Source: Bradyrhizobium ottawaense (GTDB taxonomy: Bacteria; Pseudomonadota; Alphaproteobacteria; Rhizobiales; Xanthobacteraceae). From it: DNA of 64,000 nucleotides. The position numbers and the translations under genes are program-made. This document shows positions 35,548 through 44,116 of this stretch, piece by piece. Position 1 is the first letter of the stretch, and each line of letters begins with the position of its first letter. A model generated the notes under the pieces. The model did no database searches and was not told the origin of the DNA. It was given only the letters and a program-made list of their open reading frames with translations. Location: assembly GCF_002278135.3 (NCBI RefSeq), contig NZ_CP029425.2:2022001-2086000 (forward strand), read 5' to 3'.

Positions 35548-36384
35548 ATGAGCGCGCTCCAACATCAGCATGATCGTAAGACCGGCGAGGTGTGGGAGCG
35601 CCTTGCGATGGTGACGGATCCCGAGCTGGACGAACCGGTCACCGAGCTCGGATTTGTCGAGCAGGTCTCCGTCGATCATGACGACGGCGTCGAGATCGTC
35701 TTTCGTCTGCCGACCTATTGGTGTTCGGCGAACTTCGCCTTCCTGATGGCCGATGACATGCGCCGGGCGGTATCCTCGCTGCCATGGGTTCGCGAGGCCC
35801 GTCCGCAGCTTCGAGATCACATGGTCGCCGAGGAGATCAACAAGGGTGTCCGCGAGGGCATGTCGTTTGGCGAGGCGCTCAAGGATTTCGCAAGCGGCGG
35901 GTCGCTTGACGAGCTGCGGGAGAAATTTCGCCGCAAGGCATTCGAACGGCGCCAGGAGACCATGATACTGGCATTGCGAGGGCTGGGTTATGAGGATCCG
36001 GCGATCTGCCGGATGGACCTGAGCACATTCGACGCGATCAACTTCGACTCGGAGGAAATTGCCCGCCAGAAGCCGCGCTATCGAGAGCTTCTGGTCGAGC
36101 GGAACCTCGGCAATCTCGCCGGCGATCGCGCCTTTGTCACCTACGATGGATGCACGATCAAGCGACACGAAATGGTCTCGTATCTGCAGCGGTTGCGAGG
36201 CGTGCGCATCAACATGGAGTTCAACAGCTCCTTGTGCAGAGGGCTCCTTGCGGTCCGCTATCGCGATGTCGATGGGGATCGGTCGAGCCAGACGCCGGGG
36301 CCATGCGGCGGCTGCGACAGTGGTTGTGCCGCGCAGTCTGTGGGACCGGCGGTCCTGAAGGCACATTCCGCAGCGCTTGTGTGA
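35548..36384 (+). CDS. DUF59 (MIP18/PaaD-like) iron-sulfur maturation protein with Cys-rich tail
   Basis: A 278-residue protein. The first about 100 residues are a DUF59 domain (WERLAMVTDPELDEPVTELG, then the VEIVFRLPTYWCSANF segment with the usual conserved cysteine). The remaining about 170 residues are an unassigned helical region, then a CGGCDSGC cluster (about 255-262). DUF59 proteins help assemble Fe-S or diiron proteins, so it may load metal into the hydroxylase or reductase. The tail cysteines could bind a metal in transit. This role is inferred from domain and operon. Confidence 0.8.
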   Translation: MSALQHQHDRKTGEVWERLAMVTDPELDEPVTELGFVEQVSVDHDDGVEIVFRLPTYWCSANFAFLMADDMRRAVSSLPWVREARPQLRDHMVAEEINKGVREGMSFGEALKDFASGGSLDELREKFRRKAFERRQETMILALRGLGYEDPAICRMDLSTFDAINFDSEEIARQKPRYRELLVERNLGNLAGDRAFVTYDGCTIKRHEMVSYLQRLRGVRINMEFNSSLCRGLLAVRYRDVDGDRSSQTPGPCGGCDSGCAAQSVGPAVLKAHSAALV

Positions 36385-36488
36385 GGCTGGGCCGCTGCAC
36401 GAAGCGCCTGCGAGCGCCACTGGACGGAGCGGACAGCAAGCCCGCCCGAGCTGATAACCAAGAGACGACCACGTGGGAGTGAAGCGCA

Positions 36489-38120
36489 ATGCCAAAAATT
36501 CTGCTGCATGACATCGAAGCTCGCCGTGCTCTCGCGCGCGGGGTCCAGAAGCTCGCCGCCGCGGTCGAATCGACGCTCGGTCCGAAGGGCATGAACGCGA
36601 TGGTGGACAGGCCGATCGGCACGCCCATCGTATCGCGCGACGGCGTGACCATCGCCTCCGAGATCGAACTGCCGGACCGGTTCGAGAACATGGGCGCACA
36701 GGTGGTGCGTGAGGTCTCGATGCAGACCAACGAAGTCGCCGGCGACGGTACGACGACGGCGATGGTGCTCGCGAACGGCCTCATTCAAGGCGGCGTTGTG
36801 GCCCTGGAGCGAGGCGCCAAGGCCGTCGATCTCTGCAAGGGGATCGACCGGGCCGTCGAGGTCGTCGTCGAGACCCTGAAGGGTGCGGCGGTCGCCGTAA
36901 CGGATCGCAAGACCCTGCAGGCGGTGGCGACGATCGCATCGACCGACGCTCACCTGGGCGGTCTGATCGCCGAGGCGGTCGAGCGCGTTGGCAAGGACGG
37001 CATCATCAGTTCCGAATACGGGCTGACGACGAGCACGACGCTCGAGGTCGTCGAAGGCATGTCGTTCGACCGCGGTTACATTTCCCACCATATGGTGACG
37101 GACGTCGAGAAGATGGAAGTGGTGCTGGACCAGCCCTACATTCTCCTGACCGATCTGAAGATCAGGACGCCGAGCGAACTGTCACCGGTCCGCGCGATGG
37201 TGGCCGCGACCGGACGGCCGCTCGTCATCGTCGCTGAGGAGATCGCGCCGGAGGTCGTCGTCACGCTGCTGGGCGATGGCAACCGCGGCAAGGTGCTCGT
37301 GGTCAATCCACCTGACTACGGCCATTGGCGCAAGGCGATGATGGACGACCTCGCCATCATCACCGGCGGCCGGGTCATCGCCCGCGAGCTCGGCGGCAGG
37401 CTGGAGGAGATCGGCATGGGCGATCTCGGCACCGCGCGGCAGGTGCGGGCGAGCGCGCGTGAAACGGTCATCATCAGGGGCGGTGGCGACGATGCGGCGA
37501 TTGCGGCGCGGCGCCAGCAGGTGGCCAAGCAGCACGATCTGGCACCGCCCAACATCGAGCAGGACAAGCTCAAGGAGCGCCTCGCCAAATTGTCGGGCGG
37601 AACCGCGGTTATCTTTGCGGGGGGCGTCACGCCGGTCGAGCAGAAGCGTACGATCCAGCTGATCGACGATGCGCTGAGCGCGGCGCGGGCCGCGGCCGAG
37701 GAGGGCATCGTACCCGGTGGCGGCACGGCATTGGCGCAGTGCGCGCCGGTGGTGGCGCGCACGCTCGGCAACATCAATGGCGATCTGGGTGAAGGCATCA
37801 GGCTGGTACGTGAAACCTTGTCGCGTCCTGCCGCCTTCATCGCGCGGAATGCGGGGCATGATGCGCAGAAGGTCGTGGCCGAGCTGCAAAGCTCGCGGAC
37901 GGGCGTCGGATTCGACGCCGCAAACGGCGTTTTCATCGACATGGTCTCGGCCGGCATCGTCGACCCCGTCAGGGTGACGTATACCGCGCTTCGAAACGCA
38001 GCCTCCGTCGCCACGCTGGTCCTGACCACCAACACGTTGGTTGCGGACGTGCCGCAATACACCGATCCGACGCAGGGGCCGGCACTCGGCGGCGGAGCAG
38101 AGAAGCTTGGCCGCGCATGA
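36489..38120 (+). CDS. mimG: Dedicated GroEL-like chaperonin of the monooxygenase system
   Basis: A 543-residue 60-kDa chaperonin that diverges from housekeeping GroEL. It keeps GDGTTTA (85-91), EGIVPGGGTAL and NAG-type ATP-site features, but it lacks the GGM tail, ending instead in ALGGGAEKLGRA. In M. smegmatis the homologue MimG is needed for productive folding of MimA, and that role is the best reading here. No groES is present beside it, so it either borrows the host's or works without one. A 10-bp hairpin overlaps its stop codon. Confidence 0.88.
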   Translation: MPKILLHDIEARRALARGVQKLAAAVESTLGPKGMNAMVDRPIGTPIVSRDGVTIASEIELPDRFENMGAQVVREVSMQTNEVAGDGTTTAMVLANGLIQGGVVALERGAKAVDLCKGIDRAVEVVVETLKGAAVAVTDRKTLQAVATIASTDAHLGGLIAEAVERVGKDGIISSEYGLTTSTTLEVVEGMSFDRGYISHHMVTDVEKMEVVLDQPYILLTDLKIRTPSELSPVRAMVAATGRPLVIVAEEIAPEVVVTLLGDGNRGKVLVVNPPDYGHWRKAMMDDLAIITGGRVIARELGGRLEEIGMGDLGTARQVRASARETVIIRGGGDDAAIAARRQQVAKQHDLAPPNIEQDKLKERLAKLSGGTAVIFAGGVTPVEQKRTIQLIDDALSAARAAAEEGIVPGGGTALAQCAPVVARTLGNINGDLGEGIRLVRETLSRPAAFIARNAGHDAQKVVAELQSSRTGVGFDAANGVFIDMVSAGIVDPVRVTYTALRNAASVATLVLTTNTLVADVPQYTDPTQGPALGGGAEKLGRA

Positions 38121-38140
38121 GGCGTGTGCACGCGCCTCAT
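38117..38140 (+). terminator. Hairpin overlapping the chaperonin stop codon
   Basis: ATGAGGCGTG pairs with CGCGCCTCAT (10 bp, one G-T pair) around a TGCA loop. There is no T run. It probably protects or partly ends the operon transcript. Confidence 0.5.
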
Positions 38141-38296
38141 GTTCCGCCGCACCGCTTCAGGCTCGAAGCGGTCGGGATATCTTAGGTGACAACGATCCGG
38201 AACGCGGTACAATCTTGGAAGCTCCGGCATGAGCCGAAGGAGGCGTGTAACAAGCCTCCACGGACATCTGACTAGCCGGGCAGGAGGAAGCGGGAC

Positions 38297-38791
38297 ATGG
38301 CCTACATCATCTCCAAACGCGACGGTCCGCACCGCGAAGAGGTGGCGGCGAAGGACTTCCTTCAGAAGAACCGCACCACCATCAACTCGCTCGCCAATCA
38401 TCTGACGCTCGGGCGTTGGCAGGAGTTGCGCAATCCGAAGCCTCCTTCGCAGCCTGAGCCATCGGGCAAGCTCTGGTCTACGTCTCCGGCGCGGCCAAAG
38501 GAGCTCGAGCCCTATGTGCGGATCAGCTTTAATGGTCGCGTCGTGATCGCCGATCTCGCTTCGGGCCGGCAACTCCATTTTGTCGGCGAGCTGCGCGGCA
38601 GCGGCCGATCGCGCCACTTCGCGCTGGCGACGCGCGAGAACGGGATCTTCGATCCGCTGGACGACGAGTTGTACAAGGTCCTGATCGACCTGGAAGGCGT
38701 GAGCGTCCCCGATGAGACGTCGGAGGCGCAGCTGGAGCAGGTCATCTCCAATCGTCTCGGCTTGGACGCGATCGCCAGAAGCATCGAATAG
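38297..38791 (+). CDS. Protein of unknown function on the monooxygenase island
   Basis: A 164-residue soluble protein. The first 60 residues are basic (ISKRDGPHREEVAAKDFLQK), followed by a Pro-rich linker. A compact beta-rich part (about 75-135) contains YVRISFNGRVVIADLASGRQLHF and FDPLDDELYKVLIDLEG. No signal peptide or membrane helix. I do not recognise the family. It lies 176 bp after the chaperonin and just before the regulator, and has an AGGAGG ribosome site, so it is well supported as a gene. Confidence 0.72.
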   Translation: MAYIISKRDGPHREEVAAKDFLQKNRTTINSLANHLTLGRWQELRNPKPPSQPEPSGKLWSTSPARPKELEPYVRISFNGRVVIADLASGRQLHFVGELRGSGRSRHFALATRENGIFDPLDDELYKVLIDLEGVSVPDETSEAQLEQVISNRLGLDAIARSIE

Positions 38792-38894
38792 TCTCCACGG
38801 CCTGGACCTTGCGGGATATCGATCTCGATCGGGTCCGGCTCATGTCGTTTCTGCCGATCAAGCTGCTGTTTGCCCATTCAGATTTGGTGCCCCA

Positions 38895-40961
38895 ATGCTG
38901 ACGGAAACGTTCATGGCTAAGCCGCCGTTTTCCCTGGAAGGCTACAAAGTTCCGGACGCGACTGATGCGGAGCAGGGGCGGCCCTACGATGAACGAGAGA
39001 CCAACAGAGCGTGGGAGAACTTCCTGACATTCGGAGACGCGAAGCGCGAGAACGCGCTGGTGCGAGGCGTCATCGAGGAGTCGTGGCAGCGCAGCATCCA
39101 ATCGGGTGTCGATGCCCGTTGCAAGGGCAGCGGTCTCATCGCCTCGCCGGACGATCTCTATGAGCTGCGTCTGAAGAACGACGATCTGCTCGGCTCCAGC
39201 GCGCAGACCTTTCGCCGGGTGGCGGAAGTCCTTGGCGATGCGGCCACGATGTTGGTCATCACCGACAGGAATGGCGTCGTGCTCGATGTCGGGGGCGACC
39301 AGCGGACGATCGATGCGGGGCACGATATTCGCCTCGAAGTCGGCGCCGACTGGGGCGAGACGGTGACGGGCACCAACGGCATTGGCACGGCGCTCGTCAC
39401 GGGCAAGCCGGTCCATGTCCACGCGGCGGAGCACTTCTCCGAAGGCATCAAGGCCTGGACCTGCGTCGGCAGTCCCATTCGCAGCCCGATCGACGGCAGC
39501 ATCATCGGCATCATCGATTTTTCCGGACCACAGGCAATCTTCCATCGTCACAATGTCGCGCTGGCGGTGATCGCCGCCAACCATATCGAGCTTGCCCTTT
39601 CGGAAAAGATCCGGCTCGAGAGAATACTGCTCCTCGAGGCGAGCATCTCTCGGATGCCGGGGATGGGCAGTGCCGACGGCGTGGTGATCCTGGATCGCTT
39701 TGGTCGGGTCGTCCATCACAACGACATGGCGTCGGCTCGCTGGCGGCGGCTCGCGCAGTCTCGTGAGTTGAGCATTGGGTCACAGATTCTTCCAAGTCGC
39801 GAAGGCCTTTTGGGAAAAGACTTGGCCGAGGGGTTGCCCGAAGAGCTGCGCGAGCAGCGGATCGAGCCACTTATCGTCGACGGGGTCGTGAAGGGCGCAA
39901 TGCTCGTGCTTGCTTCGAAGCCGCGGTCAAATCCTGCTGCATCCGAGATGTCGCCGACAACCCGCGCCGCCCTGATGTCGGCAAAGGAAGCAATCGTCGG
40001 ATGTAGCGAGGCATTGCTCGAGGTGGTGCAGAAAATCGAGCGGGCGGCGCTCGGCCGGACGGCAATCCTGCTCGAGGGCGAGACGGGCGTCGGCAAGGAA
40101 CTCTTCGCCCGCCTGGTTCATGCCGCCAGTCAGAAGACCGGCAAGGAGCCTTTCGTTGCCTTCAATTGCGGCGCGGTGTCGAAAGAGTTGCTCGGCGGCG
40201 AATTGTTCGGGCATGCGCCGGGCGCTTATACTGGCGCGACGCGCGAGGGAAGGCCCGGGCGGTTCGAATTTGCCAATGGCGGCGTGCTCAGCTTGGACGA
40301 GATCGGCGAGATGCCGATGGACCTGCAACCTTACCTGCTCCGTGTGCTGGAAGAGCGCGCGGTGTACAGACTGGGTGACAGCAAGGCGCGCCCGGTGGAC
40401 GTCCGGCTGGTGGCGTCGACCAATCGGAACCTGAAGCAGGAAGTGGCCGAGGGACGTTTCCGGAAAGATCTGTACTTCCGGATTGGCGTCGTCAAGTTCA
40501 CCATCCCGCCGCTGCGCGACCGGCTGGGCGATGTCGAGATCCTGATCGATCACTTCAACAGGCAATTCGCGACCATCTACAGCACCCAGCCGCTGCGCTT
40601 CGAGGCGGCCACCATGGAGTTGCTGCGCCGCTATTCCTGGCCGGGAAACGTTCGCGAGCTGCGCAATCTGATCGAAAACCTCGTGCTGATGACGATCACC
40701 GGCATCGTCACTCCTAGGGACCTGCCAGAGGATTTCGTGGAGGTCACGCCGGCTCAACTTCCCTCGATGTCGGTGCAGTCGGAGAACAGCGCGACGGGAT
40801 CGGAGGGCGACGAGATCGCGCGCTTTGATGAGATGGAGCGGCGTGCGATCGAGAGGGCCGTCGCAAACGCCGGCGGCAATATTGCCGCTGCCGCGGAAAA
40901 GCTGGGGCTTTCGCGCGCTACGCTGTACCGCAAATTGCACCAATACCGTTCCCGGACCTAG
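38895..40961 (+). CDS. Sigma-54-dependent activator of the monooxygenase operon (AcoR/MimR-like)
   Basis: A 688-residue enhancer-binding protein. It has an N-terminal GAF sensor (about 60-240, WGETVTGTNGIGTAL), a second sensor segment (GVVILDRFGRVVHHND), an AAA+ domain with Walker A EGETGVGKE and the sigma-54 loop as GAYTGA (usually GAFTGA), and a C-terminal Fis-type HTH (NIAAAAEKLGLSRATLYRKL). This layout fits AcoR-type sensors of small molecules. Two -24/-12 promoters on the island are the expected targets. A second start 18 bp downstream (MAKPPF) is possible. Four small genes follow in the same operon. Confidence 0.9.
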   Translation: MLTETFMAKPPFSLEGYKVPDATDAEQGRPYDERETNRAWENFLTFGDAKRENALVRGVIEESWQRSIQSGVDARCKGSGLIASPDDLYELRLKNDDLLGSSAQTFRRVAEVLGDAATMLVITDRNGVVLDVGGDQRTIDAGHDIRLEVGADWGETVTGTNGIGTALVTGKPVHVHAAEHFSEGIKAWTCVGSPIRSPIDGSIIGIIDFSGPQAIFHRHNVALAVIAANHIELALSEKIRLERILLLEASISRMPGMGSADGVVILDRFGRVVHHNDMASARWRRLAQSRELSIGSQILPSREGLLGKDLAEGLPEELREQRIEPLIVDGVVKGAMLVLASKPRSNPAASEMSPTTRAALMSAKEAIVGCSEALLEVVQKIERAALGRTAILLEGETGVGKELFARLVHAASQKTGKEPFVAFNCGAVSKELLGGELFGHAPGAYTGATREGRPGRFEFANGGVLSLDEIGEMPMDLQPYLLRVLEERAVYRLGDSKARPVDVRLVASTNRNLKQEVAEGRFRKDLYFRIGVVKFTIPPLRDRLGDVEILIDHFNRQFATIYSTQPLRFEAATMELLRRYSWPGNVRELRNLIENLVLMTITGIVTPRDLPEDFVEVTPAQLPSMSVQSENSATGSEGDEIARFDEMERRAIERAVANAGGNIAAAAEKLGLSRATLYRKLHQYRSRT

Positions 40962-40978
40962 CGATCGGGGAGCCTTTC

Positions 40979-41428
40979 ATGGCGGCTGTCTGGGATGAGC
41001 AAAAGGGCGGGAATGGTCCGGCCCCCGCGGCGACGCTGGCCTCGCAGATCCTTGCGCGCGCCGACCGCGACGTCACTTTCGTGGTCCACCTGGTCGGCGA
41101 AAGCCAAAGTTTGCTGGTGCGGCATTTCATCTTGTTCATCGAGTCCGAGCTCGCAAAGCGCGGCATGAGCTACGGCGTACATCCGCTGCTGCGACCGTTC
41201 GTCGAAACGCATGCACGCGAGCTGTCGGATTTCGTATTGCAGGGGATCGGCTTGCGGCATCAGTTCGGTCTTCAGGCCATCGAGACGATGATGGGCGATC
41301 CGGCGCGGTTGCTGAGGGTCGATCTGTGGGACTCGCTCCAATCTTACGTCAACGACGCGCAGCAACACTTCGTGTCCGATGCCCGGGGTCTCCAGCGGAT
41401 CCTTGATCAAATCGAGCCGAGCGCATGA
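40979..41428 (+). CDS. Unknown helical protein, first gene after the regulator
   Basis: A 149-residue protein predicted to be mostly helical, with stretches such as SLLVRHFILFIESELAKRG and LLRPFVETHARELSDFVLQG. No signal peptide, cysteines or known motif. It begins 17 bp after the regulator and its last 4 bases overlap the next gene, so it is part of a five-gene unit. The function is unknown. It could be a sensor or adaptor for the activator or for the monooxygenase. Confidence 0.7.
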   Translation: MAAVWDEQKGGNGPAPAATLASQILARADRDVTFVVHLVGESQSLLVRHFILFIESELAKRGMSYGVHPLLRPFVETHARELSDFVLQGIGLRHQFGLQAIETMMGDPARLLRVDLWDSLQSYVNDAQQHFVSDARGLQRILDQIEPSA

Positions 41429-41733
41429 GTGTCGATCCGGAGGTTCTTGTCGAGATGCTGAAGGAGCGGTTGCTCGTCGTTCAGCAGATGTCGGCCGCTC
41501 AATCGTGGAACCTTCTGAACCGTCAGCTCGCCGGTGGTGCAGAATTCGAGATTCAGAGGATTGAGCAGGAGATCGCGGCGACGGGCGATTCGCATGCATT
41601 CGGCCACGTTATCGACGAAGCGCACGAGCGCTTGAAGGAAGCAAGGGCCGGAATGGCAACATGCGACGCCCAATGCGCCGCGCTGGAACGACGCCTTGAA
41701 GAACTCGACAGGTGTATTGCGACCGGCAGGTGA
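41425..41733 (+). CDS. Unknown small coiled-coil protein
   Basis: A 102-residue protein with a heptad-like pattern at its ends (VEMLKERLLVVQQM and CAALERRLEELDRCI), suggesting a helical hairpin or coiled coil. Two cysteines lie in ATCDAQCAAL. The 4-bp ATGA overlap with the preceding gene and the 8-bp gap to the next imply coupled expression. No family recognised. Confidence 0.68.
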   Translation: MSVDPEVLVEMLKERLLVVQQMSAAQSWNLLNRQLAGGAEFEIQRIEQEIAATGDSHAFGHVIDEAHERLKEARAGMATCDAQCAALERRLEELDRCIATGR

Positions 41734-41741
41734 GGCGACCG

Positions 41742-42857
41742 ATGGACACGATGGAAGCTGAGACGGCTACGCTCTATGACTTGCTTGGTCGGCATTGGAT
41801 CATGGGGGCGCCGGTTACGAACGCGGCGTTCGACGCTGCGGGACAGGCGGTGGCGTTCGCGCTTGCCGATGGCTCTCTGGCCATCGCTCCGCTGGCCGAC
41901 AGCGAACCGCCGAAAGACCGTTATCGTGTGGCCTTGGACGGAGGTCGATCGACGATCTCGCCACGGCGGAATCCGATCCCGCCGTTGACGAAAGTCGTCA
42001 TCAGCGATGCTTCGTTGCATCTCGCCTCGATCCAGCCCGAGGGCTTCATCGCAAGCGATGGCAGTCAGTTGCTCCATGTGTCGGCATCCGGTGTCACGCG
42101 ACAGGCCGCAAAACTAGCGGCCCCGATCGATCTCGTTGCCCCGGTGCATGCCGGCGGTATTCTGGCTGCTTCCGACGGGTCGGTCATATTCTGCGATTCC
42201 AACGGCGAGGTCGGCTGGCTTCAGGAGCGTGCGGGAGGAAGTTCATCCGCGATCGCCGTCTCGCCAGACGGTCGGAGCTTCGCGCTGGGAGCTGACGGTT
42301 GCCTGCTTGTGCGGGCCTTCGGACCCCGACCTGAGCCCACCGCTACAATGGCTTTGGGCTTCATCTCCAGCTTGGCGTGGAGTCCCGATGGAAGCTGGCT
42401 GGCAATGTCCGTCGCAGAAGGAGGTATCGTATTGCTGCGCCTTTCCGATGCGCGCGCCGTTCGGATTCCGAGCTATCCTGCAAGCGTCCGGTCTCTTTCG
42501 TGGAGTGCGGACTCCCGCATTCTTGTGACGAGCGGAGCCTACCGCATGATCGCATGGGACGTTTCCAGTCTCGACGACGGTGGCGAACAGCCGACGAGCG
42601 TTGGCACCGGCCGCGGTGGCTTCGTCCTTGTCGAGGCAGTGGACGTGCATCCGGGACGTCCGTTGGTCGCGGCAGGATACACCGACGGCAGGGTCGTCGT
42701 TGCCAGGATCGGCGAACCCGACGAACTGGTCGTCAAACCGCCGGGCCGGAGCGCGGTCCAGACCGTCCGCTGGTCCGACGACGGCCAGCATCTTGCCATC
42801 GGGACACATGGCGGCGAGGCGGCGATCGTGACGTTCCCGCCGCAAATCTTCAAGTAA
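41742..42857 (+). CDS. WD40-like beta-propeller protein
   Basis: A 371-residue protein with about six to seven repeats of the WD40/YVTN type. Typical blade strands are IAVSPDGRSFALG, LAWSPDGSWLAMS, LSWSADSRILVTS, VDVHPGRPLVAAGYTDGRV and VRWSDDGQHLAIGTHGGE. There is no signal peptide or transmembrane helix, so it should act as a cytoplasmic protein-binding platform. The ATG with a GAGG site is preferred to a GTG 30 bp upstream. It sits third in the unit downstream of the sigma-54 activator. Partner proteins are unknown. Confidence 0.78.
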   Translation: MDTMEAETATLYDLLGRHWIMGAPVTNAAFDAAGQAVAFALADGSLAIAPLADSEPPKDRYRVALDGGRSTISPRRNPIPPLTKVVISDASLHLASIQPEGFIASDGSQLLHVSASGVTRQAAKLAAPIDLVAPVHAGGILAASDGSVIFCDSNGEVGWLQERAGGSSSAIAVSPDGRSFALGADGCLLVRAFGPRPEPTATMALGFISSLAWSPDGSWLAMSVAEGGIVLLRLSDARAVRIPSYPASVRSLSWSADSRILVTSGAYRMIAWDVSSLDDGGEQPTSVGTGRGGFVLVEAVDVHPGRPLVAAGYTDGRVVVARIGEPDELVVKPPGRSAVQTVRWSDDGQHLAIGTHGGEAAIVTFPPQIFK

Positions 42858-42904
42858 CGGCGAGCTGGGCGACGAGCCTTGCCGCGAGCTCCAGGAGGAA
42901 GTTC

Positions 42905-43087
42905 ATGACAGCCACCGAAGCGCGAAGCGAAGCCACAAGCAAGGATCACTTCTTCCAGGAACTGGCGGAGCTCTCCGAGCGTATGATTGCCGCGCACGGA
43001 AAGGAGTTTTCGATGGGGGCCTTGGTGTTGGCGGCGAGGTTCATCGCCGAAAACAAACCCTTCGAGAGTAGCGCAACAACGCAGTGA
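42905..43087 (+). CDS. Unknown small protein, last gene of the regulator operon
   Basis: A 60-residue protein with an AGGAGGAAG ribosome site. It is mainly helical (FFQELAELSERMIAAHGKEFS, broken at G; MGALVLAARFIAENKP). No known motif. It lies 47 bp after the propeller gene and about 115 bp before the right attachment site, so it is the last gene on the island. Confidence 0.62.
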   Translation: MTATEARSEATSKDHFFQELAELSERMIAAHGKEFSMGALVLAARFIAENKPFESSATTQ

Positions 43088-43200
43088 AGGCGCGGCGAAG
43101 GTGCTACATCCGGAAGAGATGTATCACGCTCGGGCTCGCGCCTCCGATCCAAGTTTACGGATTTACGTAGGATTTTGATTTTTTGGAATGTGGTGGCGGA

Positions 43201-43216
43201 TCCCTCTCCCGCTACC
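43201..43216. repeat. Right attachment site (attR) of the tRNA-Met island
   Basis: TCCCTCTCCCGCTACC, an exact copy of the tRNA-Met 3' end without the rest of the tRNA, in the same orientation as the original. It marks the right end of the island. Confidence 0.8.
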
Positions 43217-43570
43217 GATATTCCCGAGCTTCGCACCTCCATCCTCCCGAGGCATTGCACGACCCTGGTGTCCTGACCTTTGCGACCTCGGGATGTGCGG
43301 TCGTGATCCCCGTGATCGCGGCCGCCTGGCCTTCTCGAGAGCCGGGGCGTTGCCCAAGTGGCTCCTGTTCTGGCTGGACGCCCTGTTCTTTCCTGTCTCG
43401 CGTAATTGATGAGGACGTCGTCGTCCGGCCCGCGCGATTAGGAACTCCCGCGCACGATCGAAGCTTGAATCCGCGGGTCAGCCTCGCCGCCGATCGCTGG
43501 CCTGCACGGCCCGCCTCCAAGCCCCCCATACCCCCCAGGGTGGGCCGTGCTTCACCAGAGGAGACGAGAA
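43217..43570. other. Intergenic stretch right of the island
   Basis: No gene is supported. Short frames on both strands lack start signals and motifs. The sequence should be the original chromosomal DNA that followed the tRNA gene before integration. Confidence 0.5.
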
Positions 43571-43732
43571 TTGCCCGACCCGACCGAGCGAGAGATCCGA
43601 GAACGCGCGCACCGCTTGTGGGAGCAAGCCGGCAAGCCAGAAGGCCGTGAAGAGGAATTTTGGAACGCGGCCGAGCAGGAGCTGCGCAACGAGGACAAGT
43701 CGAACACGCTGCGGACGCCGGATACGCTGTGA
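43571..43732 (+). CDS. Small DUF2934 family protein
   Basis: A 53-residue protein with the DUF2934 motif IRERAHRLWEQAGKPEGREEEFWNAAE. The function of the family is unknown; such proteins are frequent in Bradyrhizobium accessory regions. The TTG start follows a GAGGAGACG site and begins LPDPTERE; a GTG 24 bp upstream is less likely. Its stop overlaps the next start (GTGA), so the two are co-translated. Confidence 0.75.
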   Translation: MPDPTEREIRERAHRLWEQAGKPEGREEEFWNAAEQELRNEDKSNTLRTPDTL

Positions 43733-43914
43733 CCGACAAGAGGTGCCCATTCTGCCGGGGTCTGGGATGGGTCTGCGAAAACCATCCGCTCCGGGCGTGG
43801 AGCGAGAAGCTCGGCGGCTGCCGCTGCGGCGAGGGCATGCCCTGCACCTGCAACACGGCGGAAGATCCCGAAATCAGAGTGGTGATCGTCGAAGCGGATA
43901 CGACGTGGCACTGA
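43729..43914 (+). CDS. Small cysteine-rich, probably zinc-binding protein
   Basis: A 61-residue protein with CPFCRGLGWVCENHP, then CRCGEGMPCTCN, giving seven cysteines arranged like zinc knuckles, and ending in EDPEIRVVIVEADTTWH. Similar short proteins (C..C.G.GWVCE.HP...C.CG..G.PC..CN) are common in Bradyrhizobium. The GTG start overlaps the preceding stop codon by 4 bp. The function is unknown. Confidence 0.75.
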   Translation: MTDKRCPFCRGLGWVCENHPLRAWSEKLGGCRCGEGMPCTCNTAEDPEIRVVIVEADTTWH

Positions 43915-43947
43915 GCTGGGGCCCGCTTCGGCTCGCAGTGGTGGCGG

Positions 43948-43980
43948 GTAGGATGGATGGAGCGAAGCGAAACCCATCAT
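43948..43980. repeat. Short palindromic repeat (GTAGGATGG...AACCCATCAT), copy 1
   Basis: GTAGGATGGATGGAGCGAAG followed by CGAAACCCATCAT. A related copy is at 44712-44745. It is a noncoding dispersed repeat. Confidence 0.6.
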
Positions 43981-44116
43981 GCTTCTCCTTGTCAGACCCC
44001 ATGGGTTGCGCTCCGGTCTCCCATCCCGCGCGCAGCCGCCGAGGGAACAGACCATCCCCGAAAGGAATTCAATCTCTGAACAGCACGGGCTCTGACAACA
44101 TTCCTTTCCCACGGCA

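Larger units (their letters stand above)
27038..43216. mobile_element. Genomic island integrated in tRNA-Met, carrying a propane/phenol-type di-iron monooxygenase
   Basis: The island is about 16.2 kb long. It is bounded by a 16-bp direct repeat of the tRNA 3' end, with the intact tRNA and a recombinase remnant at the left and the orphan repeat at the right. It contains the alcohol dehydrogenase, the four-component monooxygenase, accessory proteins, the chaperonin, the sigma-54 regulator and four unknown genes. No transfer, plasmid or phage structural genes are seen. The recombinase is broken, so the island is probably fixed or dependent on other elements. Confidence 0.8.

Noticed and set aside
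42905..43216. Integrase gene at the right end of the island
   Set aside because: The space between the last small gene and attR is about 115 bp and has no recombinase-like frame; the only recombinase traces are at the left end.
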